A stretch of 64,000 nt of DNA from Phytophthora colocasiae (lineage: Eukaryota; Oomycota; Peronosporomycetes; Peronosporales; Peronosporaceae). Location: NCBI GenBank assembly GCA_018806915.1, contig JAGKQI010000098.1, forward strand, positions 1,612,001 to 1,676,000, in the 5' to 3' direction. Made by a program: the position numbers and the translations under genes. Position 1 is the first letter of the stretch, and each line of letters opens with the position of its first letter. Below the pieces are notes generated by a model that had not been told where the DNA came from, searched no databases, and saw only the letters and a program-made list of their open reading frames with translations. Positions 22,648 through 33,928 of this stretch are shown here, one piece after another.

Positions 22648-22915
22648 TCTAGTACCCAGGTGTGTTTTCGTGCGAACGCGGTTTACTGATCGATCGTCCA
22701 TGACACAAGGAAAGGAGTGGAGTGTCGGAACTAGGTGTCTTCGCAGGCGAAAGTGTAAGAAACGGAGAACAAAGGCAAGTATCAAATGCGCCGTAGGATG
22801 GTGGAGATAAAGGATGTGTATAAACCAATCCAAAGGCACGCACGCATGCAAGCATGCACGCAGCAAGGCAACGAACGCATTGCCAAGGGGAGGCTCCACG
22901 AAACGGAGTTGACAT

Positions 22916-22997
22916 TGTCAGCGGTGGAATTTGAACCCACGAGTGCGAACACAGTAGAACTTGAGTCTACCCCCTTAGACCGCTCGGGCACACTGAC
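22916..22997 (-). tRNA. tRNA-Leu(CAA), T61 class
   Basis: Full-length 82-nt copy identical in form to the other T61-class copies. Confidence 0.78.
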
Positions 22998-23808
22998 GAC
23001 AAAAATTACACTCCTACCACAAAATCACACGCACACATGCCCACACCACCGGACCATTCACACTGCTTATCAGCGCCACCAACAATCACGCACAACATTC
23101 ACGAACGCCCTCCAACGCTACCACCATCAACATATCACACCCACCCTCACACTTCATCCTACGCTACTATACCAGAACCAGCGCCGCTTCCGAGCCCTCT
23201 CTTGAAAGGAACGTCACACTGGCCACTGAGAATGTCACCACCCATACATCCCTCTTTCTCAGTCCTGTCAAACGTGGATCTTCGCGTGCAGACCATCTGT
23301 CATCCATACAATCCATACGACGCACCTATGTACAACCTGCATGCCGCACGCACAAGAACACACAAGAAGGATATCCTATGTGTACAGTCTGTTGCCACAA
23401 CCTAGTGACGCCACGCTTTCGGCTAAACCAGGCATCTCTCCGACGATATTTGCCTTGCATCGGGATCATACCAAGTATAGTCGGCCAGTTTGCAGCATTC
23501 CAACGCCACTTTTGTCTAACTGTGAGCTAGTGTCAATTTTGTCTTCTAGTATCCAGGTGTGTTTTCGTGCGAACGCGGTTTACTGATCGTCCATGACACA
23601 AGGAAAGGAGTGGAGTGTCGGAACTAGGTGTCTTCGTAGGCGAAAGTGTAAGACACGGAGAACAAAGGCAAGTATCAAATGCGCCGTAGGATGGTGGAGA
23701 TAAAGGATGTGTATAAACCAATCCAAAGGCACGCACGCATGCAAGCATGCACGCAGCAAGGCAACGAACGCATTGCCAAGGGGAGGCTCCACGAAACGGA
23801 GTTGACAT

Positions 23809-23890
23809 TGTCAGCGGTGGAATTTGAACCCACGAGTGCGAACACAGTAGAACTTGAGTCTACCCCCTTAGACCGCTCGGGCACACTGAC
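23809..23890 (-). tRNA. tRNA-Leu(CAA), T61 class
   Basis: Full-length 82-nt copy; T61 variant of the T-stem. Confidence 0.78.
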
Positions 23891-24438
23891 GACAAAAGTT
23901 TCACTCCTACCACAAAATCACACGCACACATGCCCACACCACCGGACCATTCACACTGCTTATCAGCGCCACCAACAATCACGCACAACATTCACGAACG
24001 CCCTCCAACGCTACCACCATCAACATATCACACCCACCCCTCACACTTCATCCTACGCTACTATACCAGAACCAGCGCCGCTTCCGAGTCCTCTCTGGAA
24101 AGGAGCCTCATACTGGCCACTGAGAATGTCACCACCCATATATCCCTCTTTCTCAGTCCTGTCAAACGTGGATCTTCGCGTGCAGACCATCTGTCATCCA
24201 TACAATCCATACGACGCACCTATGTACAACCTGCATGCCGCACGCACAAGAACACACAAGAAGGATATCCTATGTGTACAGTCTGTTGCCACAATCTAGT
24301 GACGCCACGCTTTCGGCTAAACCAGGCATCTCTCCGACGATATTTGCCTTGCCTCGGGATCATACCAAGTATAGTCGGCCAGTTTGCAGCATTCCAACGC
24401 CACTTTTGTCTAACTGTGAGCTAGTGTCAATTTTGTCT

Positions 24439-24690
24439 CGTTGCGTTGTACGGAAACGATGGGAAAGCGCGCCAGATAACGACTGTACCCGACAGTTGCA
24501 TACCGTTGCATACAGTTGTATACACTTGCATACATTTGCATACAGACCTGGGTTCCGAGCTGTAGGTTGTGTGACTACGCTATGGGAGCTGACACAGCCA
24601 ACTGTCCAAGACTTATGCGAGCGTGGACTACCCCAGACAAGCTGGTTGGCACTGTGAGTACGGAGCAAAGGATACACATGTACACCACAT
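24439..24690. repeat. Long-unit insert, copy 2
   Basis: Near-identical to the insert at 22397, with five decamers and a few substitutions (for example ATACACATGTACACC at the right end). Confidence 0.78.
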
Positions 24691-24953
24691 CTAGTATCCA
24701 GGTGTGTTTTCGTGCGAACGCGGTTTACTGATCGTCCATGACACAAGGAAAGGAGTGGAGTGTCGGAACTAGGTGTCTTCGTAGGCGAAAGTGTAAGACA
24801 CGGAGAACAAAGGCAAGTATCAAATGCGCCGTAGGATGGTGGAGATAAAGGATGTGTATAAACCAATCCAAAGGCACGCACGCATGCAAGCATGCACGCA
24901 GCAAGGCAACGAACGCATTGCCAAGGGGAGGCTCCACGAAACGGAGTTGACAT

Positions 24954-25035
24954 TGTCAGCGGTGGAATTTGAACCCACGAGTGCGAACACAGTAGAACTT
25001 GAGTCTACCCCCTTAGACCGCTCGGGCACACTGAC
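24954..25035 (-). tRNA. tRNA-Leu(CAA), T61 class
   Basis: Full-length 82-nt copy; T61 variant of the T-stem. Confidence 0.78.
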
Positions 25036-25580
25036 GACAAAAATTACACTCCTACCACAAAATCACACGCACACATGCCCACACCACCGGACCATTCACA
25101 CTGCTTATCAGAGCCACCAACAATCACGCACAACATTCACGAACGCCCTCCAACGCTACCACCATCAACATATCACACCCACCCCTCACACTTCATCCTA
25201 CGCTACTATACCAGAACCAGCGCCGCTTCCGAGTCCTCTCTGGAAAGGAGCCTCATATTGGCCACTGAGAATGTTACCACCCATATATCCCTCTTTCTCA
25301 GTCATGTCAAACGTGGATCTTCGCGTGCAGACCATCTGTCATCCATACAAACCATACGACGCACCTATGTACAACCTCCATGCCGCACGCACAAGAACAC
25401 ACAAGAAGGATATCCTATGTGTACAGTCTGTTGCCACAATCTAGTGACGCCACGCTTTCGGCTAAACCAGGCATCTCTCCGACGATATTTGCCTTGCCTC
25501 GGGATCATACCAAGTATAGTCGGCCAGTTTGCAGCATTCCAACGCCACTTTTGTCTAACTGTGAGCTAGTGTCAATTTTG

Positions 25581-25853
25581 TCTCGTTGTGTCGTGCGGAA
25601 ACGATGGGAAAGCGCGCCAGATAACGACTGTACCCGACAGTTGCATACCGTTGCATACCGTTGTATACACTTGCATACACTTGTATACACTTGCATACAG
25701 ACCTGGGTTCCGAGCTGTAGGTTATGTGACTCCGCTATGGGAGCTGACACAGCCAACTGTCCAAGACTTATGCGAGCGTGGACTACCCCAGACAAGCTGG
25801 TTGGCACTGTGAGTACGGAGCAAAGGATACATACGTACACATGTACACCACAT
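25581..25853. repeat. Long-unit insert, copy 3 (six decamers)
   Basis: A longer variant of the insert, starting CGTTGTGTCGTGCGG, with six decamers and an extra ATACGTACAC at the right end. The copy at about 28916-29187 is the same variant, consistent with the 3333-bp duplication. Confidence 0.78.
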
Positions 25854-26156
25854 CTAGTATCCAGGTGTGTTTTCGTGCGAACGCGGTTTACTGATCGTCC
25901 ATGACACAAGGAAAGGAGTGGAGTGTCGGAACTAGGTGTCTTCGTAGGCGAAAGTGTAAGACACGGAGAACAAAGGCAAGTATCAAATGCGCCGTAGGAT
26001 GGTGGAGATAAAGGATGTGTATAAACCAATCCAAAGGCACGCACGCATGCAAGCATGCACGCAGCAAGGCAACGAACGCATTGCCAAGGGGAGGCTCCAC
26101 GAAACGGAGTTGACATTGTCAGCGGTGGAATTTGAACCCACGAGTGCGAACACAGT

Positions 26157-27181
26157 AGATCTCTTAACCAGTTGTAAAGTAACAGGTGAGTAATCCAGCC
26201 CGCTCGAATTGCTTCAGCACAATATAAAGAGCAGCATTTCTTTAAAGAGATGCTCAAGATCGTTAATTACGCAGTCACTTTCTACAGAATCAGGTTCTCT
26301 ATAAACAACTCAATGTTCGATCAGTGACTCGAGAGCTGACTTTCGTCACAGTCGCTACTAAACTCGTTGTGTCCGGGAAGATCGTCGAGCATCATACGAT
26401 AGCGCAGTTTCTTGCGGCTGCTGTATTTCACTTGAGAAAGTCGGCGCTTCTTCTTGATGTCGTTCTCGATCGCGAGGAGCCTGTTCTACCGCTGAGCGTA
26501 CTGCTCTCCGTTAGCATCGCAAAGCGGATTTTTCTCGATGTGAAAGTTGTTCAAGCTCGCGCAAATCTGGAAAATGTCGATCATCGCTCCAGCGATATTT
26601 CTCCGCCACTACACGCTACAAACTGCAATGTCGGCCGATAAAGTTCTCAACGAGAACTCGGTCACTAGAGACAGCTGCACCGATATCGGCAGATGAACAC
26701 CTTTGGCAGGGTGGATGCAGCGTAGGTGATCGGCAAGGCCTTGATAGCCTTTGTCAGCCAGCAGCCCATTCATCAGGAAGTTCACTTGACGAAAGTAGCC
26801 ATTTAGTAGATCACGCCGCTCGATTTCGCGAGATGCGAGCATTTTGAGCGCTTCTTGGCGGTGTTCTTGCTCGGCTGCACGAGTGGAGCGAGGGTTGCGG
26901 GAATTTTGGCAAACGGGCTGGGAGTTTGAAGAGCTTGGTATTTGCGAAGTGAATTCGGAACCGACCGATCATCCACCGAATCCAGGTTGTTGTTTCTCAA
27001 GGAGCGAGGAACCTCTTGTAGCCATCCAAAAGTCTAGTAGACCGAGGACATGTGCATTAGATCTAGAAAGTTCGAAACTCGACCATCTTATGGAAGCTAC
27101 CAGCCCAAGTACTATTTTTGCAAGTTGTTAAGTTGCGGACAAAGGAACTCGCTGGCTGCTGTGTTTCTGGTCAAAAGGTCT
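26157..27181 (-). mobile_element. Harbinger-like DNA transposon remnant, copy 1
   Basis: 1025 bp with imperfect 15-bp terminal inverted repeats (AGATCTCTTAACCAG against AGACCTTTTGACCAG, 12 of 15 matching) and a 3-bp target duplication. On the minus strand the decayed DDE transposase shows LLADKGYQGL and, in a second frame, VENFIGRHCSL and HIEKNP, typical of DDE_Tnp_4/PIF-Harbinger transposases. Too short to be autonomous. Confidence 0.75.
26609..27000 (-). pseudogene. Harbinger-like transposase fragment, copy 1
   Basis: Two frames are joined by a 1-bp deletion relative to copy 2 (TTTGCGAAG against TTTGCAGAAG). They carry a basic region followed by FLMNGLLADKGYQGL and a proline/histidine segment. 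The catalytic-domain end is in another frame further left (about 26640-26290). Confidence 0.65.
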
Positions 27182-27772
27182 AGTAGAACTTGAGTCTACC
27201 CCCTTAGACCGCTCGGGCACACTGACGACAAAAGTTACACTCCTACCACAAAATCACACGCACACATGCCCACACCACCGGACCATTCACACTGCTTATC
27301 AGCGCCACCAACAATCACGCACAACATTCACGAACGCCCTCCAACGCTACCACCATCAACATATCACACCCACCCCTCACACTTCATCCTACGCTACTAT
27401 ACCAGAACCAGCGCCGCTTCCGAGTCCTCTCTGGAAAGGAGCCTCATATTGGCCACTGAGAATGTCACCACCCATACATCCCTCTTTCTCAGTCATGTCA
27501 AACGTGGATCTTCGCGTGCAGACCATCTGTCATCCATACAAACCATACGACGCACCTATGTACAACCTGCATGCCGCACGCACAAGAACACACAAGAAGG
27601 ATATCCTATGTGTACAGTCTGTTGCCACAATCTAGTGACGCCACGCTTTCGGCTAAACCAGGCATCTCTCCGACGATATTTGCCTTGCCTCGGGATCATA
27701 CCAAGTATAGTCGGCCAGTTTGCAGCATTCCAACGCCACTTTTGTCTAACTGTGAGCTAGTGTCAATTTTGT

Positions 27773-28024
27773 CTCGTTGCGTTGTACGGAAACGATGGGA
27801 AAGCGCGCCAGATAACGACTGTACCCGACAGTTGCATACCGTTGCATACAGTTGTATACACTTGCATACATTTGCATACAGACCTGGGTTCCGAGCTGTA
27901 GGTTGTGTGACTCCGCTATGGGAGCTGACACAGCCAACTGTCCAAGACTTATGCGAGCGTGGACTACCCCAGACAAGCTGGTTGGCACTGTGAGTACGGA
28001 GCAAAGGATACACATGTACACCAC
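27773..28024. repeat. Long-unit insert, copy 4
   Basis: Five-decamer variant, near-identical to the copies at 22397 and 24439. Confidence 0.78.
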
Positions 28025-28288
28025 ATCTAGTATCCAGGTGTGTTTTCGTGCGAACGCGGTTTACTGATCGTCCATGACACAAGGAAAGGAGTGGAGTGTC
28101 GGAACTAGGTGTCTTCGTAGGCGAAAGTGTAAGACACGGAGAACAAAGGCAAGTATCAAATGCGCCGTAGGATGGTGGAGATAAAGGATGTGTATAAACC
28201 AATCCAAAGGCACGCACGCATGCAAGCATGCACGCAGCAAGGCAACGAACGCATTGCCAAGGGAGGCTCCACGAAACGGAGTTGACAT

Positions 28289-28369
28289 TGTCAGCGGTGG
28301 AATTTGAACCCACGAGTGCGAACACAGTAGAACTTGAGTCTACCCCTTAGACCGCTCAGGCACACTGAC
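28289..28369 (-). tRNA. tRNA-Leu(CAA), slightly degenerate
   Basis: One G is lost between the D-stem and anticodon stem and the D-stem CCC has become CCT (a wobble pair), besides T61. It probably still folds but is weaker than its neighbours. Confidence 0.65.
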
Positions 28370-28915
28370 GACAAAAGTTACACTCCTACCACAAAATCAC
28401 ACGCACACATGCCCACACCACCGGACCATTCACACTGCTTATCAGAGCCACCAACAATCACGCACAACATTCACGAACGCCCTCCAACGCTACCACCATC
28501 AACATATCACACCCACCCCTCACACTTCATCCTACGCTACTATACCAGAACCAGCGCCGCTTCCGAGTCCTCTCTGGAAAGGAGCCTCATATTGGCCACT
28601 GAGAATGTCACCACCCATACATCCCTCTTTCTCAGTCATGTCAAACGTGGATCTTCGCGTGCAGACCATCTGTCATCCATACAAACCATACGACGCACCT
28701 ATGTACAACCTCCATGCCGCACGCACAAGAACACACAAGAAGGATATCCTATGTGTACAGTCTGTTGCCACAATCTAGTGACGCCACGCTTTCGGCTAAA
28801 CCAGGCATCTCTCCGACGATATTTGCCTTGCCTCGGGATCATACCAAGTATAGTCGGCCAGTTTGCAGCATTCCAACGCCACTTTTGTCTAACTGTGAGC
28901 TAGTGTCAATTTTGT

Positions 28916-29187
28916 CTCGTTGTGTCGTGCGGAAACGATGGGAAAGCGCGCCAGATAACGACTGTACCCGACAGTTGCATACCGTTGCATACCGTTGTAT
29001 ACACTTGCATACACTTGTATACACTTGCATACAGACCTGGGTTCCGAGCTGTAGGTTATGTGACTCCGCTATGGGAGCTGACACAGCCAACTGTCCAAGA
29101 CTTATGCGAGCGTGGACTACCCCAGACAAGCTGGTTGGCACTGTGAGTACGGAGCAAAGGATACATACGTACACATGTACACCACAT
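28916..29187. repeat. Long-unit insert, copy 5 (six decamers)
   Basis: The same variant as the insert at 25581, supporting block duplication. Confidence 0.75.
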
Positions 29188-29489
29188 CTAGTATCCAGGT
29201 GTGTTTTCGTGCGAACGCGGTTTACTGATCGTCCATGACACAAGGAAAGGAGTGGAGTGTCGGAACTAGGTGTCTTCGTAGGCGAAAGTGTAAGACACGG
29301 AGAACAAAGGCAAGTATCAAATGCGCCGTAGGATGGTGGAGATAAAGGATGTGTATAAACCAATCCAAAGGCACGCACGCATGCAAGCATGCACGCAGCA
29401 AGGCAACGAACGCATTGCCAAGGGAGGCTCCACGAAACGGAGTTGACATTGTCAGCGGTGGAATTTGAACCCACGAGTGCGAACACAGT

Positions 29490-30515
29490 AGATCTCTTAA
29501 CCAGTTGTAAAGTAACAGGTGAGTAATCCAGCCCGCCTGAATTGCTTCAGCACAATATAAAGAGCAGCATTTCTTTAAAGAGATGCTCAAGATCGTTAAT
29601 TACGCAGTCACTTTCTACAGAATCAGGTTCTCTATAAACAACTCAATGTTCGATCAGTGACTCGAGAGCTGACTTTCGTCACAGTCGCTACTAAACTCGT
29701 TGTGTCCGGGAAGATCGTCGAGCATCATACGATAGCGCAGTTTCTTGCGGCTGCTGTATTTCACTTGAGAAAGTCGGCGCTTCTTCTTGATGTCGTTCTC
29801 GATCGCGAGGAGCCTGTTCTACCGCTGAGCGTACTGCTCTCCGTTAGCATCGCAAAGCGGATTTTTCTCGATGTGAAAGTTGTTCAAGCTCGCGCAAATC
29901 TGGAAAATGTCGATCATCGCTCCAGCGATATTTCTCCGCCACTACACGCTACAAACTGCAATGTCGGCCGATAAAGTTCTCAACGAGAACTCGGTCACTA
30001 GAGACAGCTGCACCGATATCGGCAGATGAACACCTTTGGCAGGGTGGATGCAGCGTAGGTGTTCGGCAAGGCCTTGGTAGCCTTTGTCAGCCAGCAGCCC
30101 ATTCATCAGGAAGTTCACTTGACGAAAGTAGCCATTTAGTAGATCACGCCGCTCGATTTCGCGAGATGCGAGCATTTTGAGCGCTTCTTGGCGGTGTTCT
30201 TGCTCGGCTGCACGAGTGGAGCGAGGGTTGCGGGAATTTTGGCAAACGGGCTGGGAGTTTGAAGAGCTTGGTATTTGCAGAAGTGAATTCGGAACCGACC
30301 GATCATCCACCGAATCCAGGTTGTTGTTTCTCAAGGAGCGAGGAACCTCTTGTAGCCATCCAAAAGTCTAGTAGACCGAGGACATGTGCATTAGATCTAG
30401 AAAGTTCGAAACTCGACCATCTTATGGAAGCTACCAGCCCAAGTACTATTTTTGCAAGTTGTTAAGTTGCGGACAAAGGAACTCGCTGGCTGCTGTGTTT
30501 CTGGTCAAAAGGTCT
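29490..30515 (-). mobile_element. Harbinger-like DNA transposon remnant, copy 2
   Basis: 1026 bp, almost identical to 26157-27181 with a handful of substitutions and one extra base. Same inverted ends and target duplication. Confidence 0.75.
29942..30334 (-). pseudogene. Harbinger-like transposase fragment, copy 2 (130 codons)
   Basis: Here one frame stays open for 130 codons, including a Gln/Arg-rich stretch, EIERRDLLNGYFRQ and LLADKGYQGL. The downstream VENFIGR motif again lies in a different frame, so the protein is truncated in both copies. Confidence 0.65.
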
Positions 30516-31108
30516 AGTAGAACTTGAGTCTACCCCCTTAGACCGCTCGGGCACACTGACGACAAAAGTTACACTCCTACCACAAAATCACACGCACACA
30601 TGCCCACACCACCGGACCATTCACACTGCTTATCAGCGCCACCAACAATCACGCACAACATTCACGAACGCCCTCCAACGCTACCACCATCAACATATCA
30701 CACCCACCCCTCACACTTCATCCTACGCTACTATACCAGAACCAGCGCCGCTTCCGAGTCCTCTCTGGAAAGGAGCCTCATATTGGCCACTGAGAATGTC
30801 ACCACCCATACATCCCTCTTTCTCAGTCATGTCAAACGTGGATCTTCGCGTGCAGACCATCTGTCATCCATACAAACCATACGACGCACCTATGTACAAC
30901 CTGCATGCCGCACGCACAAGAACACACAAGAAGGATATCCTATGTGTACAGTCTGTTGCCACAATCTAGTGACGCCACGCTTTCGGCTAAACCAGGCATC
31001 TCTCCGACGATATTTGCCTTGCCTCGGGATCATACCAAGTATAGTCGGCCAGTTTGCAGCATTCCAACGCCACTTTTGTCTAACTGTGAGCTAGTGTCAA
31101 TTTTGTCT

Positions 31109-31330
31109 CGTTGCGTTGTACGGAAACGATGGGAAAGCGCGCCAGATAACGACTGTACCCGACAGTTGCATACCGTTGCATACAGTTGTATACACTTGCA
31201 TACATTTGCATACAGACCTGGGTTCCGAGCTGTAGGTTGTGTGACTCCGCTATGGGAGCTGACACAGCCAACTGTCCAAGACTTATGCGAGCGTGGACTA
31301 CCCCAGACAAGCTGGTTGGCGCTGTGAATA
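31109..31330. repeat. Long-unit insert, copy 6, truncated by pogo-like element
   Basis: The insert runs as in copy 1 up to CTGTGAATA at 31330, where the pogo-like element begins. Its right end reappears at 40412-40460. Confidence 0.75.
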
Positions 31331-31579
31331 AACAATCATCAGATACATCGTCTAAAGCGATAGGATTGGTCAGCACACCCTTTATCATTTTAAAGATGGA
31401 GGTTTAAATTTCGAAATTACCGCCAAGCTCGAGCAGCTATACGTGCACCAACAAAACCTATGGCGAGGAGCACGAAGGGGAAGTGGCTAACTGTTCCTCA
31501 GAAGCACGCTATTCTGATGAAGAATCAAGAAGAGCCGGTGCTGTCGCACGCAAAATTGGCAGTCTGGGCTCAGCACGAG

Positions 31580-31989
31580 TGCAGCGGGGCTGCGTAGGTG
31601 TGCACGGCACAGAGGAAGTTGGGTTGACTCGTAGAGTCCTGCTTGCAAGGCACTAGCCTTCGGTTCTATACAAGAACCAAGTAGTCCACTAAATACGGGA
31701 CTCTCACAATCAGTGTCCCTATAATAAAGGAACTAACACTAATTATGTAAAATGCAAACTGATTTTTATTTATTTTATTGCCCTAATCCTGAATGTAACG
31801 GATTTAGTATCTAACATACTAAATCCTAATCAAATGTAATGTGTGGCTCTGAGCTAACAGCCAGCAACTGGCTACATGTGTGACGTGTGAGAAACACTAT
31901 GTGTTGTACACGGATCTGTGACTTGTGACCTGGATGGTGTATACCACACCTATTGTAGCCAAGGCGCGCAGCGCCGTAACCCCGTTACA
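31580..31989 (-). repeat. 3' LTR of chromovirus (410 bp)
   Basis: On the plus strand it begins TGCAGCGGGG and ends CCCCGTTACA, so in element orientation it starts TGTAACGGGG and ends GCTGCA. It has a 22-bp stretch near 31616 not present in the other LTR; the remainder is nearly identical. Confidence 0.92.
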
Positions 31990-32000
31990 CCCTCCCCACC
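31990..32000 (-). promoter_or_regulatory. Polypurine tract of chromovirus
   Basis: In element orientation GGTGGGGAGGG lies directly against the 3' LTR start. Confidence 0.75.
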
Positions 32001-32095
32001 AAACCGTGGATACGGAGTATCTGCAACTGTAGACATAACTGCCTTGTCAAGGCCTGTCACCGGCAACTTTCCGATAAAGAAATCTCTCAACGAGA

Positions 32096-33928
32096 GTGCG
32101 CGGGTGCGCTGGCTCAACGAGCACATTCTTTCAATTCTCCCCAGCGAGCCAACCGCTCCTGGGGTGTCCAGTGACCAGGCGTCTACGCCCCAGCGCCTCA
32201 GCGCTTTCCGGTCTGAGCCCTCGGCTCCTCTCACGCTCTCCGATTCGGAGTATTTCGCGGCGTCTCGCCTTCGCTACGGAGCGATGTTCAAGGCCAGCCC
32301 GACGTCAAGTGGTAGCGGTGGCTCACCCTTCGAGTACACGACAGCGTCGCCGACGCGCGACCCACGTCGCTCTCCTGCAGAGGAAGGGCGAGGTCGAAGT
32401 GGACTACGAGGAGTCCGAACAGGGCGATGCCCATGCGTCTCCTGCTCCTGCGAGCCCTCGGACGACCCGATCTGAGCTGCGCTCTCCACGCGATCCGCGT
32501 CGGTACTCAATTCCTCGGCAGCTGCGGCAGCTCAATCCGTTCCCGGAGGGACCTTCGAGCCTCGTGCTCAACGCGTTGCGCAACGCACCACCGCTTCCTG
32601 CTCGCGATGAGCCAGAGTCACTCAAGGGAGTCGAAGACGCGATCACCAACCCTCTGGATGAGGCACAGGAGGCTTCCCTGAGCGGTGCTCCAGAGTCACG
32701 TCGACCGGTCCAACGGGACATCGTGGGGACTTCGTCGCGGCGCGACTACGGCTTCGAGCCTCGCGACCCTGCCGAGCAGGTGAAGCAGTTGATGGCGCAG
32801 CCAAACCTGCATGGTTACGCCATGGGCAATCCTCCACGTACGGTGGCTGAGACTCAGCAGCGACAGGGGCTCCATGAGCGTTTCCTGACCCCGCAGGTGT
32901 GCACACTCGCCGAGTATCGGCAACGCTTAGATAAGCAACGGCGACGGGAGTCTGTGCCTCAGATGAGGACTTATCCACTCCTGCTCCAAACCGGAGAGAC
33001 CACCCGGGACTACATGGTCCATGTGGCCAACTGGGCCGAGGCTTCACGGAAGCTCGCGTCGTTTGACCGGCTCATGGAGAGCTGCGCCGAGGTGGACGTC
33101 CGCCTCGCCCGAGGTCTACTCTTCCAGTACGCGAAGATACGCGTGCGGCCCGGCCGCTTTCCTCGTCACACGACGGCAGTGGCTCCCGCCTCTCAGGCCA
33201 CTATCCCTGCTTCGCAGGATGCTCCTTCAGTCTCCGAGGGAGACTCGCTGGCTGTGCCAGCCACGGACCAGAGCCTGAGCTCGGCTGCTAGTCCGTCAGC
33301 TTCTCACACTAGTGGTGAGAAGCGGGTGTCGACCGGAGTGGTCGACCTCGAGCCCTTCAGGCGCCCCGATCTTCGCGATCAAAAGCGTCCACGACGTCAG
33401 GGCAGTCCTGCCTCAGGGACCCTTCAAACTCCCACGAGTTTTGGGAATGAGGATATCCACGCCACTTCACCAGATACTGGTTTTGACTACGGTGGCGACG
33501 CCGCGCCATCAGGCGCTCCACGTGGTAGTGGGGAGTCCCCTGCTCATCGAGCAACGGCGGAGGAGGCCGATTCGCTGCGGAACGCCGTACTCGATGAGTG
33601 TGACGAGCGCTATTTGTCGCATCGCGCCTGGTACCAACTCGATCACTCGATCGGTACTCTCCGGAGTCAGACTCAGTCCCTTCAAGGGAACGTCGAGAGT
33701 GTTTGGCATTCGCATGCCCGTCTCGCTCATGACATGGAGGAGATTGAAAGCCGGATGGCTTGGCTCGAAGGTCCTCAGTCCCTGACTGCTCGCCTGCACC
33801 AGCAGGAGCTTCAGCTCGCTGAGTTGCGAGGTCAGGTGACGTTGCTGCTGCAGATGACGCAGCCTGGGCACGTGTCGTCGGTGCCAGCGCCTCCGCGCTC
33901 ACCCCCGCGGGGTCCCGATATGGCTTAA
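32096..33928 (+). CDS. Antisense ORF of chromovirus (aORF)
   Basis: A 610-codon plus-strand frame inside an element whose gag and pol are on the minus strand. The frame opens with GTG at 32096. In the neighbouring frame 31990-32475 a Ser/Pro-rich acidic sequence looks like the natural N-terminus, and a single shift near 32370-32400 would join the two. The middle has a compact region (TYPLLLQTGETTRDYMVHV, ARGLLFQYAKIRV). The C-terminus (33600-33860) is a heptad-rich coiled coil followed by a Pro-rich tail. The last 572 bp overlap the integrase-chromodomain frame on the other strand. Function is unknown and I see no similarity to the other element's aORF beyond a coiled coil. Confidence 0.55.
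   Translation: MRGCAGSTSTFFQFSPASQPLLGCPVTRRLRPSASALSGLSPRLLSRSPIRSISRRLAFATERCSRPARRQVVAVAHPSSTRQRRRRATHVALLQRKGEVEVDYEESEQGDAHASPAPASPRTTRSELRSPRDPRRYSIPRQLRQLNPFPEGPSSLVLNALRNAPPLPARDEPESLKGVEDAITNPLDEAQEASLSGAPESRRPVQRDIVGTSSRRDYGFEPRDPAEQVKQLMAQPNLHGYAMGNPPRTVAETQQRQGLHERFLTPQVCTLAEYRQRLDKQRRRESVPQMRTYPLLLQTGETTRDYMVHVANWAEASRKLASFDRLMESCAEVDVRLARGLLFQYAKIRVRPGRFPRHTTAVAPASQATIPASQDAPSVSEGDSLAVPATDQSLSSAASPSASHTSGEKRVSTGVVDLEPFRRPDLRDQKRPRRQGSPASGTLQTPTSFGNEDIHATSPDTGFDYGGDAAPSGAPRGSGESPAHRATAEEADSLRNAVLDECDERYLSHRAWYQLDHSIGTLRSQTQSLQGNVESVWHSHARLAHDMEEIESRMAWLEGPQSLTARLHQQELQLAELRGQVTLLLQMTQPGHVSSVPAPPRSPPRGPDMA

Larger units (their letters stand above)
26117..27226 (-). pseudogene. tRNA-Leu(CAA) gene split by Harbinger-like element
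   Basis: The 3' part (26117-26156) and 5' part (27182-27226) are normal T61-class tRNA sequence. The split falls just 3' of the anticodon stem, at the base of the variable arm, with the 3-bp duplication AGT (26154-26156 and 27182-27184). Confidence 0.9.
29450..30560 (-). pseudogene. tRNA-Leu(CAA) gene split by Harbinger-like element, copy 2
   Basis: tRNA halves 29450-29489 and 30516-30560 flank the same insertion at the same base as in the first split tRNA. Duplication of one event is therefore more likely than independent insertion. Confidence 0.9.
20153..31330. repeat. Right block of tRNA-Leu array with higher-order structure
   Basis: Units start (CAGGTGT) at 20648, 21512, 22657, 23554, 24699, 25862, 28035 and 29196. 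Spacings are 864, 1145, 897, 1145, 1163, 2173, 1161 and a truncated last unit. Short units lack, and long units contain, a 251-279 bp insert before the CAGGTG boundary. The 2173-bp unit contains a Harbinger-like element; the same insertion recurs 3333 bp later, so a two-unit block was duplicated after that insertion. The first part (20153 on) is the right half of the unit split by the LTR element. The last unit is cut at a TA by a pogo-like element. Confidence 0.92.

Noticed and set aside
26324..26641. Plus-strand 105-codon ORF in the Harbinger-like element (also 29657-29974)
   Set aside because: The opposite strand carries transposase motifs (HIEKNP, VENFIGR), so this is an antisense shadow.
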